A DNA stretch of 64,000 nucleotides from Chytridium lagenaria (taxonomy: Eukaryota; Chytridiomycota; Chytridiomycetes; Chytridiales; Chytridiaceae). Every line of letters begins with the position of its first letter. The first letter of the stretch is position 1. The stretch lies in the NCBI GenBank assembly GCA_025449115.1, contig JAHLKC010000001.1:186001-250000 (forward strand), in the 5' to 3' direction. Below are positions 12,102-22,680 of the stretch, piece after piece. The position numbers and the translations under genes were made by a program. Under the pieces are notes generated by a model that searched no databases, was not told the DNA's origin, and saw only the letters and a program-made list of their open reading frames with translations.

Positions 12102-14940
12102 ATGGGCGATAACTGGGAAAAGGTGTCATCGACATCGTCATCGTCGTCTGCTTCAAAGCGATCAGGAACTTCTGGAGGAAGGAATGCTGCTGCTGCTCCT
12201 GCTTCACCTTCCATGCAAAAGGGTGAGCATTTCCTTCCTAATAGCAGTAGCATGGATCTGCGTGCATGCACGTCGCTGCTGACGTTTTATTAACTATGAT
12301 CAACTTGCTAATGCATTTTTATAACTAACTTAATATCTATATTATTATCTTTTGAATGATATCTCTTTAGGAAAGAGCCTTGGAACCGCTTCTCCTTACT
12401 CTGTCTTGCCAGAGGTCAACATGAGAGGCGACAATCCCCCTCCAACCTCTCCTCCAAAGTCATCAAAGAAGAAGAACCTGACCGCTCCAAAGACTCCTGA
12501 TCAAAAAAAGGATCAGATTGTCCCTCCTAGCGTCACAGCGTCCGTTGCAGCCGTCTCTCCCGCAAAGATCAAGAAGGAACAGGCCCCTTCAACCCCCCCG
12601 CCTGTCGTCAATTACAACACGCACAAGCTTCAGGATATTACTTGCCGGAGCTGACTCTGTTTCTGGATAATCTTACCACAAAGAATTTAAAGGGTGCTGC
12701 CACTCTCAGAGAGTTGGCCGATTATTTGGAGCAGCGCATTCAGAGTTTGGACATCTTTACCATGCCTTATGCCAGCCCCAAGTACAAACAGCCCCATCTC
12801 GACTGGGAAGGTAAGTTTTTTCCCGTTAGAAATGCCTTTTTTTATACGTGCCTTTTTTTTTATGTGACGGCGTTCTCCTTCATGCTAGTGCAGAATATGC
12901 CCAAATACTACGTTTCCCCTCCTTTTTATGCACTTATTTTGTCATTCCTTTTTTATTAACAACAATGTAATCCTAGAGCGTACCGACATTCCTTACGGTC
13001 TTTACCGGACCGTTACCAAAAACTTCAAGTCAGTCATTGTGAAATTCTTGAAAACTCTCGACACCACCACCATTGCTGATGGCTTGGTCGCCCTTGTCCG
13101 CAGCTTTGTCGAAGGCCAAAAGAAGGCCATCACTCTCAGCTCCACGCACTGTCGCCAGTCCATTGCTCACGAGATCTTGATCCAAATCGTTTCTGTTAAC
13201 TACCCTCGTGCGTTCTTTGTGGAAAACACATCCCGCGGTGTAACTCCTGCGCATGAAGTCCTTGGACACTACCGTACCTTGCTTGCTGCTCAGCCGCGGT
13301 TGGCCACGCTCTCCTCTGGGTGTGCGGGCAGCAAACTTTGTCAGCGCTTAACCCGCACTTGATTGGATTTGAATACTGGGTTGAATACTTTGCTCCTATT
13401 TTCTGGAATGGTGACGACAATGCTTCCGGTACCGTCCAAGCCGCCGCCATAGATTATCTCGAAGCTATCTTGAGCAGGTACATAAATATCCCTATCTCCG
13501 TCTATCCCTATTATTATTATGGAACTCACTCATTCTCCCTTGTATAAACAGTATGGAGGCCACCCAGACCAAGCGCGTTCTTGTTGAATGCGAGATTCCG
13601 ACCATTTCGCTGGAAAACTACCTCCGCTTTGTTGATATTGCCGTCTCACCCTCCTCCTCCATCATCAAGAAGAAGAAGAAGGGAGATGTCGTTCACGCAC
13701 GTCTCCAGCGCGTCTACGTCATTATTAGGGCTATGGCCTTCTCTGTCAACAGGGTCGAGGTGCTGAAGTTTAAGCAGCCCGTTACGGATGTATTTGGTCA
13801 CTTCTTGCAAGCTTGGAGGAAGGCTCCGGATGCGGAGACTAAGGCCGAGGTAGAGATATATTTTTTCTTGGTCACAAAATTGTATTGGAATCTGATGGAT
13901 GAATTTCTTTTATCGAAATTGTAGATTGAGGGTATTTGCACCATGATCCTTGCACGTGATGTGTCCTCAAAGAATCCGGAACTTCCCAACTACTGGCTCT
14001 CTGTCTTGGAAACTTACCCTAAGGAATCCCTCAGCATCTTCCGCCGCATCTTATCTCTCAGTGCCAAGAAAGGCAAGATTTGGACTTTGGTAAGTGAATG
14101 TTACTTACCCTTCTATGTTCATCTCTCTGACATTCTATGTTTTAGATCCTAAGGTCTAAGGAATTCAGAAAAATGTTGGTGACCTTCAGCAACGCCTTGT
14201 CTTCGCAAAAGAAGACTGAGGAGGTAACGGGTCTCCTCCAAGCCCTTGGTGTAAGTTACAAAAAGATGTTCTTTTTTTAATTAATGTTCTAATACACCTT
14301 GGTTTAGACTCTCCGCGCTTATGGCCAGCAGTACTCTAAGCCCGTCTTTTTGTCATACCTCTACTATGCCACGCTCCTCACGTCCATCTACTTCCTCTAC
14401 TACTGCTATACTACGTAGTCTGCGCAAAGCGCTCCGACGGTTTCTGCAACGTTGTCGACATCTACCTCCTAAACACCAACTTTATTGTTGACCTGGTCAC
14501 CACCTACGTCAAGGAAACCTCTGTAGCTATCTTTGACCACTTTTACATGATCGCCGTGACGGTTGAGCCAGTGTGGAAGTGGATTGGACCATTCTTGACC
14601 CCGGGACTTGGACCTGCTATTGCTGTTGGGCAGAGCATTTATTATTCGGAGAATGCTGGATGGGGTTACCAGATGGCGACTTTGGGGTGGGAGCAGTTTA
14701 AGGTGTACTGGCATGCGGCTGCCGAGTATGCTGTGTTCGTGCTGGTGCCGTTAGTGTTCCAATTTATTGCTTTATCTAGGAGGTAAATTTCATGTCCTCT
14801 TTTTACGGACTTTTTTTACGACTCTTTTATCTCATTATCTTGGAATTGGTCGACTCACATTATTTCTTTTTTTCATTCACAACAGCTGGGTGGAGGAGAA
14901 GGTGGCTCCCCTCCTCAAGAATGTTAAAACCTCTTCGTAG
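12102..14940 (+). CDS. TMEM214: TMEM214-like membrane protein
   Basis: Multi-exon gene whose layout resembles TMEM214, an ER membrane protein of animals and protists linked to ER stress. A Ser/Pro/Lys-rich N-terminus (12102-12222, then from 12371) precedes a helical core. The core includes LFLDNLTTKNLKGAATLREL and, from 12977, ERTDIPYGLYRTVTKNFKSV. It continues with the segment containing FEYWVEYFAPIFW, which aligns in order with human TMEM214 blocks. Toward the C-terminus are hydrophobic helices (VFLSYLYYATLLTSIYFLYY and AEYAVFVLVPLVFQFIAL), then the last exon 14886-14940 ending KNVKTSS. Exons that I could join: 12977-13477, 13552-13850, 13925-14089, 14146-14250, 14308-14782. The frame breaks near 12642 (T-run), 13305-13318 and 14390-14410, each with the family pattern resuming. 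The family call is from memory of the human protein and is moderate; a membrane protein is clear. Confidence 0.6.
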
Positions 14941-15171
14941 ACACAGAACAATATCTGCATAGACCTCATTCCTTCCTCTCTCTATCTCTCTCGTTTTCTT
15001 TCCTTTCCCGTTTGCGTGTAAAGCTCTTTTGAGCTTGGCAGCTGTTTATATTTGTTGACAGAATAAAAGAAAAGGTTTTTCTTTGGTTTTGAAATCCAGC
15101 GTCCACTCAAACTCTATCCTTTTTCGGCGTTTGATCGTAATCGAACATTATAGAAATTTCGATTTTCCACC

Positions 15172-16685
15172 ATGACACAGCGAGTTTGCACAAACAAAGG
15201 TGAGGACGGTAGATATGGAGGAGGGATTTCTTACATAGTACTTAGGATGTGGGAAGAGCTTTAATGAGGCTGAGAACTCGGAGACGGCTTGTGAACATCA
15301 TGCGCAGGGACCTGTGTTTCATGAAGGGTTGAAGGTAAACTTGAAACTCTGTTGCTGATACAAGAACAATACACTAATCCATGCCTCATTGCATGCATTC
15401 AACAGGGTTGGGGATGCTGCTCTAAACGGGTGACCGAATTCAACGATTTCCTCAAGATCCCCGGCTGCGCTGTTGGGCCTCATCGTGTTGAAGAAGTGAA
15501 GGAGGTGGCGGCCAAGCCTGTTGTTGTGGATGTCCCGCGATCGGTTGTAGATGGGAAAGAGGTGTATGGCGTTGCGCCGCCGAAACCTGCTGCTACGCCT
15601 GCGGTTGCGCCTGCTGTGGAGGTGAAGCCCGAGGTGAAGGAAGAGGATTTGCATGATCCTGTGGATGCGATTGTGGAGGTTGGGACGGCGTGCAAGAGGA
15701 AGGGATGTAAGCATGTTTATAAGGAGGGGTCGAAGGATGATGAGTGTGTCTTTCATGGTGGGGTGCCAGTGTTTCATGAAGGGAGTAAGGTGGGAGATGC
15801 TTTACCCTTTGCTGTTTTCCTTTTACAATCTTTTTATCGATTGCGTCTGCATGCGTTATTGGACAATTGATGCTGGTGCCTGTAATGCTTAACGTTTACG
15901 GTTTTCCTGTTCATCTCTATTTTACTGTTTTATTGGCTTTTTACTTTGTTCGAGTTATACACTTTTCGCTGATTTTTAACCATTTGCAATTAAACCTAGG
16001 GATGGACATGTTGCCCGAGGAAGGTTCTCGAGTTTGACGAGTTTCTCAAGCTTCAGGGATGCAAAAGGGGCAAGCACCGTTTCTTGGAGCAGGTATGGAG
16101 ACCTTTTTTACAACATGGGAGAAGCATTCTGCTTATAAGAAAGAATCCGTCACATGTCTAATTTGTTATACATGGCATGATCTTGTACTCAATAGCAGGA
16201 TACGGCGGAGGTCGCAACCGTTCAATGCCGGCACGACTGGTACCAAACTCCGTCAACGGTCATCGTCTCTATCTTTGCCAAAAAGTCAGACAAGGAGAAG
16301 ACGCGCGTTACTTTTACACCCAACGAGGTAAAGGGCGCGAAGGAATTGACTAGCCGACCACCAAATTCTAATATTTTTTTTCTTTAAACCACTTTCTCTC
16401 TCTTAGCTCCGCGCCGACATCAAGTTTCAAGACGGCAAACAGTTCCTTTTCAAAACCCCGTTGTCCCTTCCCATCATTCCCGAGGAATCCAAGTACACGA
16501 TCCTCGGTACCAAGATTGAGATTGTGTTAAAGAAGGCGAATGGATTGAGTTGGCCTAGTTTGGATCCTCAGGAGAATGTGGTGGCGTGGACAACGTTCGG
16601 GGTACAAGGTGGGGTGGGCACTGTGGGGAGTAAACAGGCGATCATTGCGCAGGATGCACCGATTCATTTGATGAAGAAGAAATAG
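15172..16685 (+). CDS. CHORDC1: CHORD-CS domain co-chaperone (morgana/CHORDC1 family)
   Basis: HSP90 co-chaperone with two zinc-binding CHORD modules and a C-terminal CS domain. Six exons join cleanly: 15172-15199, 15246-15334, 15406-15789, 16000-16092, 16199-16327, 16407-16685. CHORD1 is encoded by exons 1-3 (CTNKGCGKSF, ACEHH, PVFHEGLKGWGCCSKR, FLKIPGC). A Pro/Ala/Val-rich linker follows. CHORD2 spans the end of exon 3 and exon 4 (CKRKGC, CVFHGGVPVFHEG, GWTCCPRKVLEFDEFLK, GCKRGKH). Exons 5-6 give the CS domain (CRHDWYQTPSTVIVSIFAKK, LGTKIEIVLKKANGLSWPSL). All CHORD Cys/His positions expected for the family appear to be present. No frame break. Start chosen at the ATG giving MTQRVCTNKGCG directly before CHORD1. 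Confidence 0.93.
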
Positions 16686-17056
16686 ACGCGTGGATGAGGT
16701 TGGTGCGGTGAGATTTTTTGGGTGTGGGAAGTGGCATCATAAGGTTTAGATACGATGCATTTGGCCCATTATAGGGGGTAGGATGCTGCTGTGACTTGTA
16801 TTTCGGAGTGAATTAAGGGGAACGATGGATGCGATGTGATGAGGATTGGAAGTTTATAAAAACATTGAATACAACAACCGTCAATCCCATCACCAACTCC
16901 CTATTCCAGCCAACTGAAATCTTGAAAACGAAGAGACAAAAAAAATCCTCTCAAATTTGACCTCTTGATCTGTTCTCTTGTTTCCAGCCTTTCTTCGTGA
17001 ACGAGGGCTAGAACGAGGGGAAAAGAGGCCTGGCCAACGCTCTTTAAACCTTTGAA
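16686..17056. other. intergenic, nothing recognised
   Basis: 370 bases between the tandem CHORD-CS gene and VTS1: 3' UTR of the former and promoter of the latter. No further signal seen. Confidence 0.4.
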
Positions 17057-19079
17057 ATGTCGGGTCATCCAACGAGGCCACAGTCGGATCTACAGCCTGG
17101 CATCCATCGACCCGTTAGTGCAAACCTTGAGAACCTTGCAAAAAATGGGCAACAGCAAAGGCCAAGTTCAGAGGTGCTTACGGGGCATTACAAGTCGCCT
17201 GAAGCGGAAGGTAAGGATCGCGGCTGGCTTAGTACCTCATTCTTTGATGATGCTTCACGGTTGCCGATTGTCTTCATTGCATCCCGTGATGAGAGGTCTT
17301 GATCCCATCTTTTTTTTGAGAATCACAACATTGACATTTGCCCAACCCCCATCAGCCATTGACAGATGGTTCGAGGATCTAAGCTATTACGAACGCACCC
17401 TCGAACAAATGGCTCGAGCTAAACTGGACGACAACTTTCGCGATGAACTCAAAGCGATTGAACAATGGTTCAGTGTTCTCTCTGATCCCGAGAGAACAAC
17501 GGCACTGTATTCGTTGCTTCAGCATACAACTCAAGTGCAGATCAGGTTCTTTATCACAGTGTTGCAGCAGATGGCGCAGAAGGATCCGATCGCGGCTGTC
17601 GTGTCGCCGGGTGGGTCGGCAGCGGGAATCGGGGCGGGCCCTGGTTCTAAACCTTGGCCCGGAGGTTCACCGGCGCCAAAGGGAGGGCCGGGTGCCATTG
17701 GATCGCCCGTAGCGCCGGCAGGCGTGTTGTTGCCGAAAGGTAAAAAGCGCCCTTCGCGCGCTTCTTTGTTTTTTATTTTTCCTTTTCAGGATTGACAGTT
17801 AGCTAATGTGCGGTCAACCTTTTTTTTGTTTGTTGGCCAAGCAGGAAGTCATGGTGCCCCTTCAGCTGGTCTTGAAGGTGACAAAATCGCCGGCGAGGAA
17901 GACTCCTTTGTTGGTGCTATGCCGACACTCACCAATGCATCACGGTCCACGGCCGCTCGGAGAATATATGACCGTCATTCCGCCCCAAACGCTGACGAAA
18001 AGTATACTCAACTCCTCGGGGACCTTCGAACGGGTGATTCTTACATGGTTGTTCCAGATGCCGCAGCTTCAATCCCTGGAGGTCCAATGGTACGTCCCAA
18101 AACACCTATTGACGATGCCATCGCGTCGGCAAATTGGTCAGTATCATCACCGGGAGCAGGGGGACCCACTACCTCTCTTTCTCCTGGCGTTCCGCCAGGC
18201 CTAGCAGCAAGCGCCGTTCCAGGCTTTAACGCCTTGATTAGCGGACCCATAACGGAACGAACAAGCAGTCTAGGGATCCCCGGTGGTATCCCCGGCTCCC
18301 CCTCCACGACCCTTCCCCCTTCATCACCAGGTGTAGGTGTTGGAGCGCCCGTCTATCAACGTCCGCTTTCCCCACGTCCGGTTTCACCGATCATCGTGAG
18401 TCCACCCACCAACCCGACTGTAACAACGACATCACCGGGACGGAGCACGCAGACGCATCCTGGGGATGGGTGGAGCCATATTAGCCTTGGGCCAGGGGTT
18501 CAAGGAGGATTAAGGGCGCCCGGATCGCCATATGCGCCGTCTGATTATAGTGATAGTTATGATGAGTATGGGGGGGATAGTACTGGAGATCATTTGAGTG
18601 AAAGTCATCGATTGAAAGGGACACATAAAGAGAAAGGAAAGATTCCTGAAGCAGTCGATATGGAGGCCTTGAGTGGTGGGGGCACGCATTATTTTACAAA
18701 CTTCTCATGTTGTTTCTTCTTGCTTTTATTTGGAGGATAGAGTTTTGTTAACTGTTTTTTTTTCGGTTTTAGACATTCCCAGCTGGCTGAGAAGTCTGAG
18801 GCTGCATAAGTATACGCCGGTGTTTGAGGGATACAATTGGAAGGATATGATAAAGTTGAACGATGATGGGCTTCAGGCTAATGGGGTGTCGGCTTTGGGG
18901 GCCAGGCGTAAACTGTTGAAGGTGTTTGAATTGATCAAACAGGAATGTGACGCCAAGGTATGCTACTTTCATCGCATTGTATGTTTTTTTGTAACGTCGA
19001 CGAGAAAGAACCGCCTCGCTGATGCCGCAATTTAACTTATTTCTTTTTTTTCTTCCAATTACAGGGAATAGCATATTGA
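17057..19079 (+). CDS. VTS1: VTS1/Smaug-type SAM-domain RNA-binding protein
   Basis: Post-transcriptional regulator that binds stem-loops of the Smaug-recognition type through a SAM domain and recruits deadenylases. Exons: 17057-17210, 17356-17739, 17845-18675, 18773-18957, 19065-19079; all junctions keep frame. Residues 52-125 carry the N-terminal helical domain typical of Vts1 ([50 protein letters not shown]). A long Gly/Pro/Ser-rich disordered middle follows. The C-terminal SAM domain is in exon 4 ([32 protein letters not shown]); the basic GARRKLLK helix is the RNA-contacting segment in yeast Vts1. The last exon adds only GIAY after the Lys codon that ends exon 4. The gene converges on UDP-glucose dehydrogenase. 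Intact. Confidence 0.93.
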
Positions 19080-19515
19080 AAACCGCATTCACATTTTGTT
19101 GTTTTTGGGTTCACTTCCACTTTTTCCTGTCTGCAAAATCCTGTCGATCCTATATTTGTTTTCCTTCCCTTCACACAGAGTTCCATGTTGAAACGTTCGT
19201 AAATGAGACGCAAGAAAACAGGAAAACAGCATTGCACATCCATATTTTTTCCAGTTATATATTTATTCCATATGTGGCATGAAGAATGGGGAGTAATCCC
19301 GCGTGTTTGAATAGGCATTAGGTAGAAAACATATTTTTTACCCTCGGCAACGATGTTAAAAATAAAGGTAAAAAACATTAAAATAGAAAGGGAATTGAGA
19401 AATATGAAAAATACGTTTAGTCTCCGTATCATGATAGAAAAAGGTTGTAAGGGTGGTTGACAAAGTCAAACTATGAAAAAGCAACGATCCAAGACATAAG
19501 GACGTGGGAAAAAGT
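19080..19515. other. convergent intergenic region
   Basis: 435 bases between the stops of VTS1 (+) and UDP-glucose dehydrogenase (-). AT-rich; presumably both 3' UTRs. No other signal. Confidence 0.4.
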
Positions 19516-21281
19516 TTACACAACGTTCTTTCCTATGCATTCAACAACAAATCCAATCTTTCTAAGCTTTTCCGCGTCAAGAATGAGGCGTCCGTCAAAA
19601 ATGCACGCAGGTTTGTTCATGCTCTCATAGAGCCTCTGGTAATCCAGTGTCTTGAATTCATCCCACTCTGTCACCACGATAATTGCATCAACACCGACAG
19701 CAGCTTCATAGGGATCACGGAACGTCTTCACCCTACTTTTAACTAAAAAGAATGTCAACGACATGCGCGTGAAAAATGGATGCTTACATTCTTCAGGTGT
19801 GGCGACGTCCTTGTCGGTCAAGTCTAATTCAATTTGCTCGTCGGTCACTTTAGGGTCGTAAATGTTGACAAAAGCACGTTCCTGGATGAAGTATTTTGAG
19901 AGGAGATGGCAGCCGACTCGCGAGTATCACCCTGTTCTTCTTGAACGCGAAACCAAACATTGCAAGTTTCTTGTTGGTATGGTGTTAAAAAGACGGCGAA
20001 CGAGCCTCTCCGAGAAACGCTTCTTTTGATACTCGTTCATAATGACGACCTGATATATAAAGTGGTCAATAGTTTGACCTTCGGCGGGTGAAAGAATTAA
20101 AGAGTTCAGGCATACCTGGTTCCAGTATGCAGCCACTTCGGGAAGGTGAAGACTTTCAGAGAGGTAAACGAGGTTAAGGATGTCCTTTTGGAAACAGGAT
20201 CCTCCAAATCCAACAGAGGCTTTTAAGAATTTGGGTCCGATACGAGAGTCCAAACCGCAAGCGTGTGCTACTTCGTCTATGTCAGCACCAGTTGCCTCGC
20301 AGATCGCGCTAAGTGCGTTGACACTGGAAATACGCTGTGCGAGCAATGCATTTGCAGCCTTTGGAAAGAAGAAGGGATGGTTTAGTAATGTAACTCATTA
20401 CAGTGGGTCATGCGAACCACAACTTACAAGCTTAGAGAGTTCGGATGACCAGAGTTGTGGTGATAATTCTTTCTTTAGGAACCCAGTATTGGTACACAGA
20501 CGCAAGAGTCTCCTGAGCTTTTGCACCCTCGGGGTTTGCAAAGATCCAATAGAACCCTATCAGGGTTCAGAAGATCACTAATTGCGGTTCCTTCAGCAAG
20601 GAACTCGGGGTTGACAAAATATCGAATCGAATACCATCCCTAGAATTGGCTTCAAGGATGACGCGCATGCTCCGGCGGTTCGACATGGAACGGTAGACTT
20701 TTCAATGACAATCTTTGAGGACCTGGCGACCTTGGCGATCCTGCGCGTTGCGGACTCAACGTAGCTTAAATAGAGGAGAATATGAGTTGAGGAAACAACA
20801 ATGGTGGAGAGGGACTGTAGGGAACCTGCTTGCGAGTGGAGCAACGAAGTGTCCGTCGGGTAAAAAGAGAATGACTTACGCTAGATCAGCGGCAAAACCA
20901 GCACCCATACCAGACTTCTTTGTGGGAGTGTGACACTGACAAAGATAAGATCGGCCTCGATGATAGCAGCATCAACTTCAGATGAAAAGAAAAGGTTCTT
21001 GCCCCTTCTTGCAAATACAATCTCGTCAAGACCTGGTTCATAGATGGGGAGTTCATTTGAATTCCATTGGTCCACGCGGTTCTGGTTTATGTCGACAATT
21101 GTGACCTTAACATCGGGGCACTTTAAGGAGATGACGGCGCAAGTGGGTCCACCTAGAAAGTGACCAGATGGGTAAGTCCTTTGTTTACATTTTTGAGTTA
21201 CTCACCGACGTAGCCAGCACCGATGCAGCAAATTTTGAGCTTCCAGGCCTGCTCCTGGGTTGATGTGGTAGCAGTGGTCAT
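19516..21281 (-). CDS. UGDH: UDP-glucose 6-dehydrogenase
   Basis: Oxidises UDP-glucose to UDP-glucuronate with two NAD+, supplying wall polysaccharide and xylose precursors. Starts [17 protein letters not shown] at 21281. The Rossmann motif [14 protein letters not shown] is split by an intron (about 21204-21152). Next come [20 protein letters not shown], the middle domain ([36 protein letters not shown]) and the catalytic loop [16 protein letters not shown] with its nucleophilic Cys. The C-terminal NAD/UDP domain has [15 protein letters not shown] and ends NVV at 19516. Frame breaks occur at about 20930 (expected SVNTPTKKSG), 20668 (AGAMRVILEA), 20610, 20515-20530 and 20435 ([12 protein letters not shown]); each is a single missing base with the family sequence resuming. 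As a read the gene is broken, but the pattern suggests sequence error. Length is normal once breaks are ignored. Confidence 0.93.
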
Positions 21282-21790
21282 GATCGGTTATCTAAGGAAG
21301 GATGGATGGATGTGTATGTGTGATGTGGTGTGCGTGAAATGGTAGGAGTAAGTCAAGTTTCCCTCTTTTTTGCCCACTCCTTTTTTCAAAAACTGCCAGT
21401 GGAACTCGTGTGACTCGATCGCTTTGGACAACACGAATTGGCACTTCATGATAAACTCACGATTCTTCCGTGCAGTTATAAATTTTGCGGAATCTCGTTT
21501 CGTTCGATGAGATTGCGGTTATCGGAGCACGTAAAACTTGTATTTTTTCAAAGATACGTGGAGGTGGTTGAAGGCGGATGGATAAGAAGGTACAATGCAC
21601 TGAAGAATGAGTAAAAGAGATTTGTAAATACTTAGGGGTACATCATTCACGCACATCCAGCGAAAGCGTACTGGAAACACGAGTTGGAGTAAGTCAGAGC
21701 GAGCACCTTTGGCTCCGTGATAGAGAGCGACGAAATCACATAAGGCCCAACAGAGTCGTCATCCGATTATGGTCAAACATTCAAGTGTAC

Positions 21791-21991
21791 CTATGCACAT
21801 AACCACAATGAAAATCGACGTCTCTGCTCAGATTGCACCAACTCCTGGGATATGCGTATAGCAACGTTACTTCTGTAAGCACTCATATGCGCTTTAGTCT
21901 CATCTGTATGAGTTCTACCTTTAGCAGCAGCACTCAATCGAGCTTTAGTTTCTGCATCACAATTGACAACTTCTGCCGACATGATTAGCAC
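21791..21991 (-). pseudogene. possible NUMOD3-like fragment
   Basis: A 66-codon minus-strand frame contains ETKARLSAAAKGRTHTDETK followed by AHMSAYR. The spacing and the repeated ETK-x-x-(L/M)S unit look like the NUMOD3 motif, often found beside GIY-YIG or HNH homing nucleases. No nuclease domain is visible in the neighbouring minus-strand frames up to 22671. It may be a decayed mobile-element remnant or a chance resemblance. Confidence 0.2.
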
Positions 21992-21997
21992 CTATCT

Positions 21998-22104
21998 ATC
22001 TCTCTCTACCTCACGCTCTTGCCTTCTCTTCCCCTCTCTCTCTACCTCACGCTTTTGCCTTATCTTCCCCTCTCTCTCTACCTCAAGCTCTTGCCTTCTC
22101 GACC
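21998..22104 (+). repeat. 36-bp tandem repeat, three copies
   Basis: Three head-to-tail copies of a pyrimidine-rich unit whose core reads TCTCTCTACCTCACGCTCTT then GCCTTCTCTTCCCC. Boundaries are about 21998-22034, 22035-22070 and 22071-22104. Copies 1 and 2 differ at two or three bases; copy 3 diverges at its end (GACC). On the minus strand the unit encodes EVEREGKRRQER-like charged repeats. Confidence 0.85.
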
Positions 22105-22680
22105 AACATATATTTATTTCCTCTGCTGCTGCCCTTTTCTTACCCTGCATCGAATCTGACTCTGAGATTGAGGCATTGCCCTCCATTTACCGTAATCACC
22201 CCTTTTCATTATTGCTCGCGAGCATTGGCCGAATTCAAAAAGATTAGGTCTCTACTGGACCGGAATGAGAATCGTGTCGGTCGTCCAGCTCGCTCTGTCG
22301 TGTGAGCAAGGCAATTGACTGACACAACCTTTGTGTGAAGAAGACTTGAGTATGCTTGAAAGAGGTAGTTCATCTTCAAGGCATGATGTGAATTCTTCGC
22401 CATGAAAACTCTCGATGTAACGGAAGCTTGATCGTTGGCGTAAGCAGTCAGAGCCCATCAAGCTACATTAATGTAAATATCCATTTCCATCTATTTCCAT
22501 AATCTTCCCCCAACTTAAGAAACTGCCTCCGTTGAAATTCGACGTAACGGAAAAGCGTGCATCTTGATCACCATGTACGAATGGGAGCAAACTATAATTT
22601 CCTTGAATAAAGTAAAAGAAAACCACGTCAATCTTGGGCATCCGAAAGAGCCGAAGGCCTAACACCCACATTGCACCATC

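Larger units (their letters stand above)
21282..22680. other. 1.4-kb gene-poor stretch
   Basis: Between the divergent starts of UDP-glucose dehydrogenase and the channel gene. Apart from promoters, it holds a 36-bp tandem repeat at 21998-22104 and short minus-strand frames with a possible nuclease-associated motif at 21791-21991. No full gene can be supported. Confidence 0.5.

Noticed and set aside
17806..18204. Alternative plus-strand frame inside VTS1
   Set aside because: Shadow of the Pro/Gly/Ser-rich VTS1 exon, which joins in frame at both ends.
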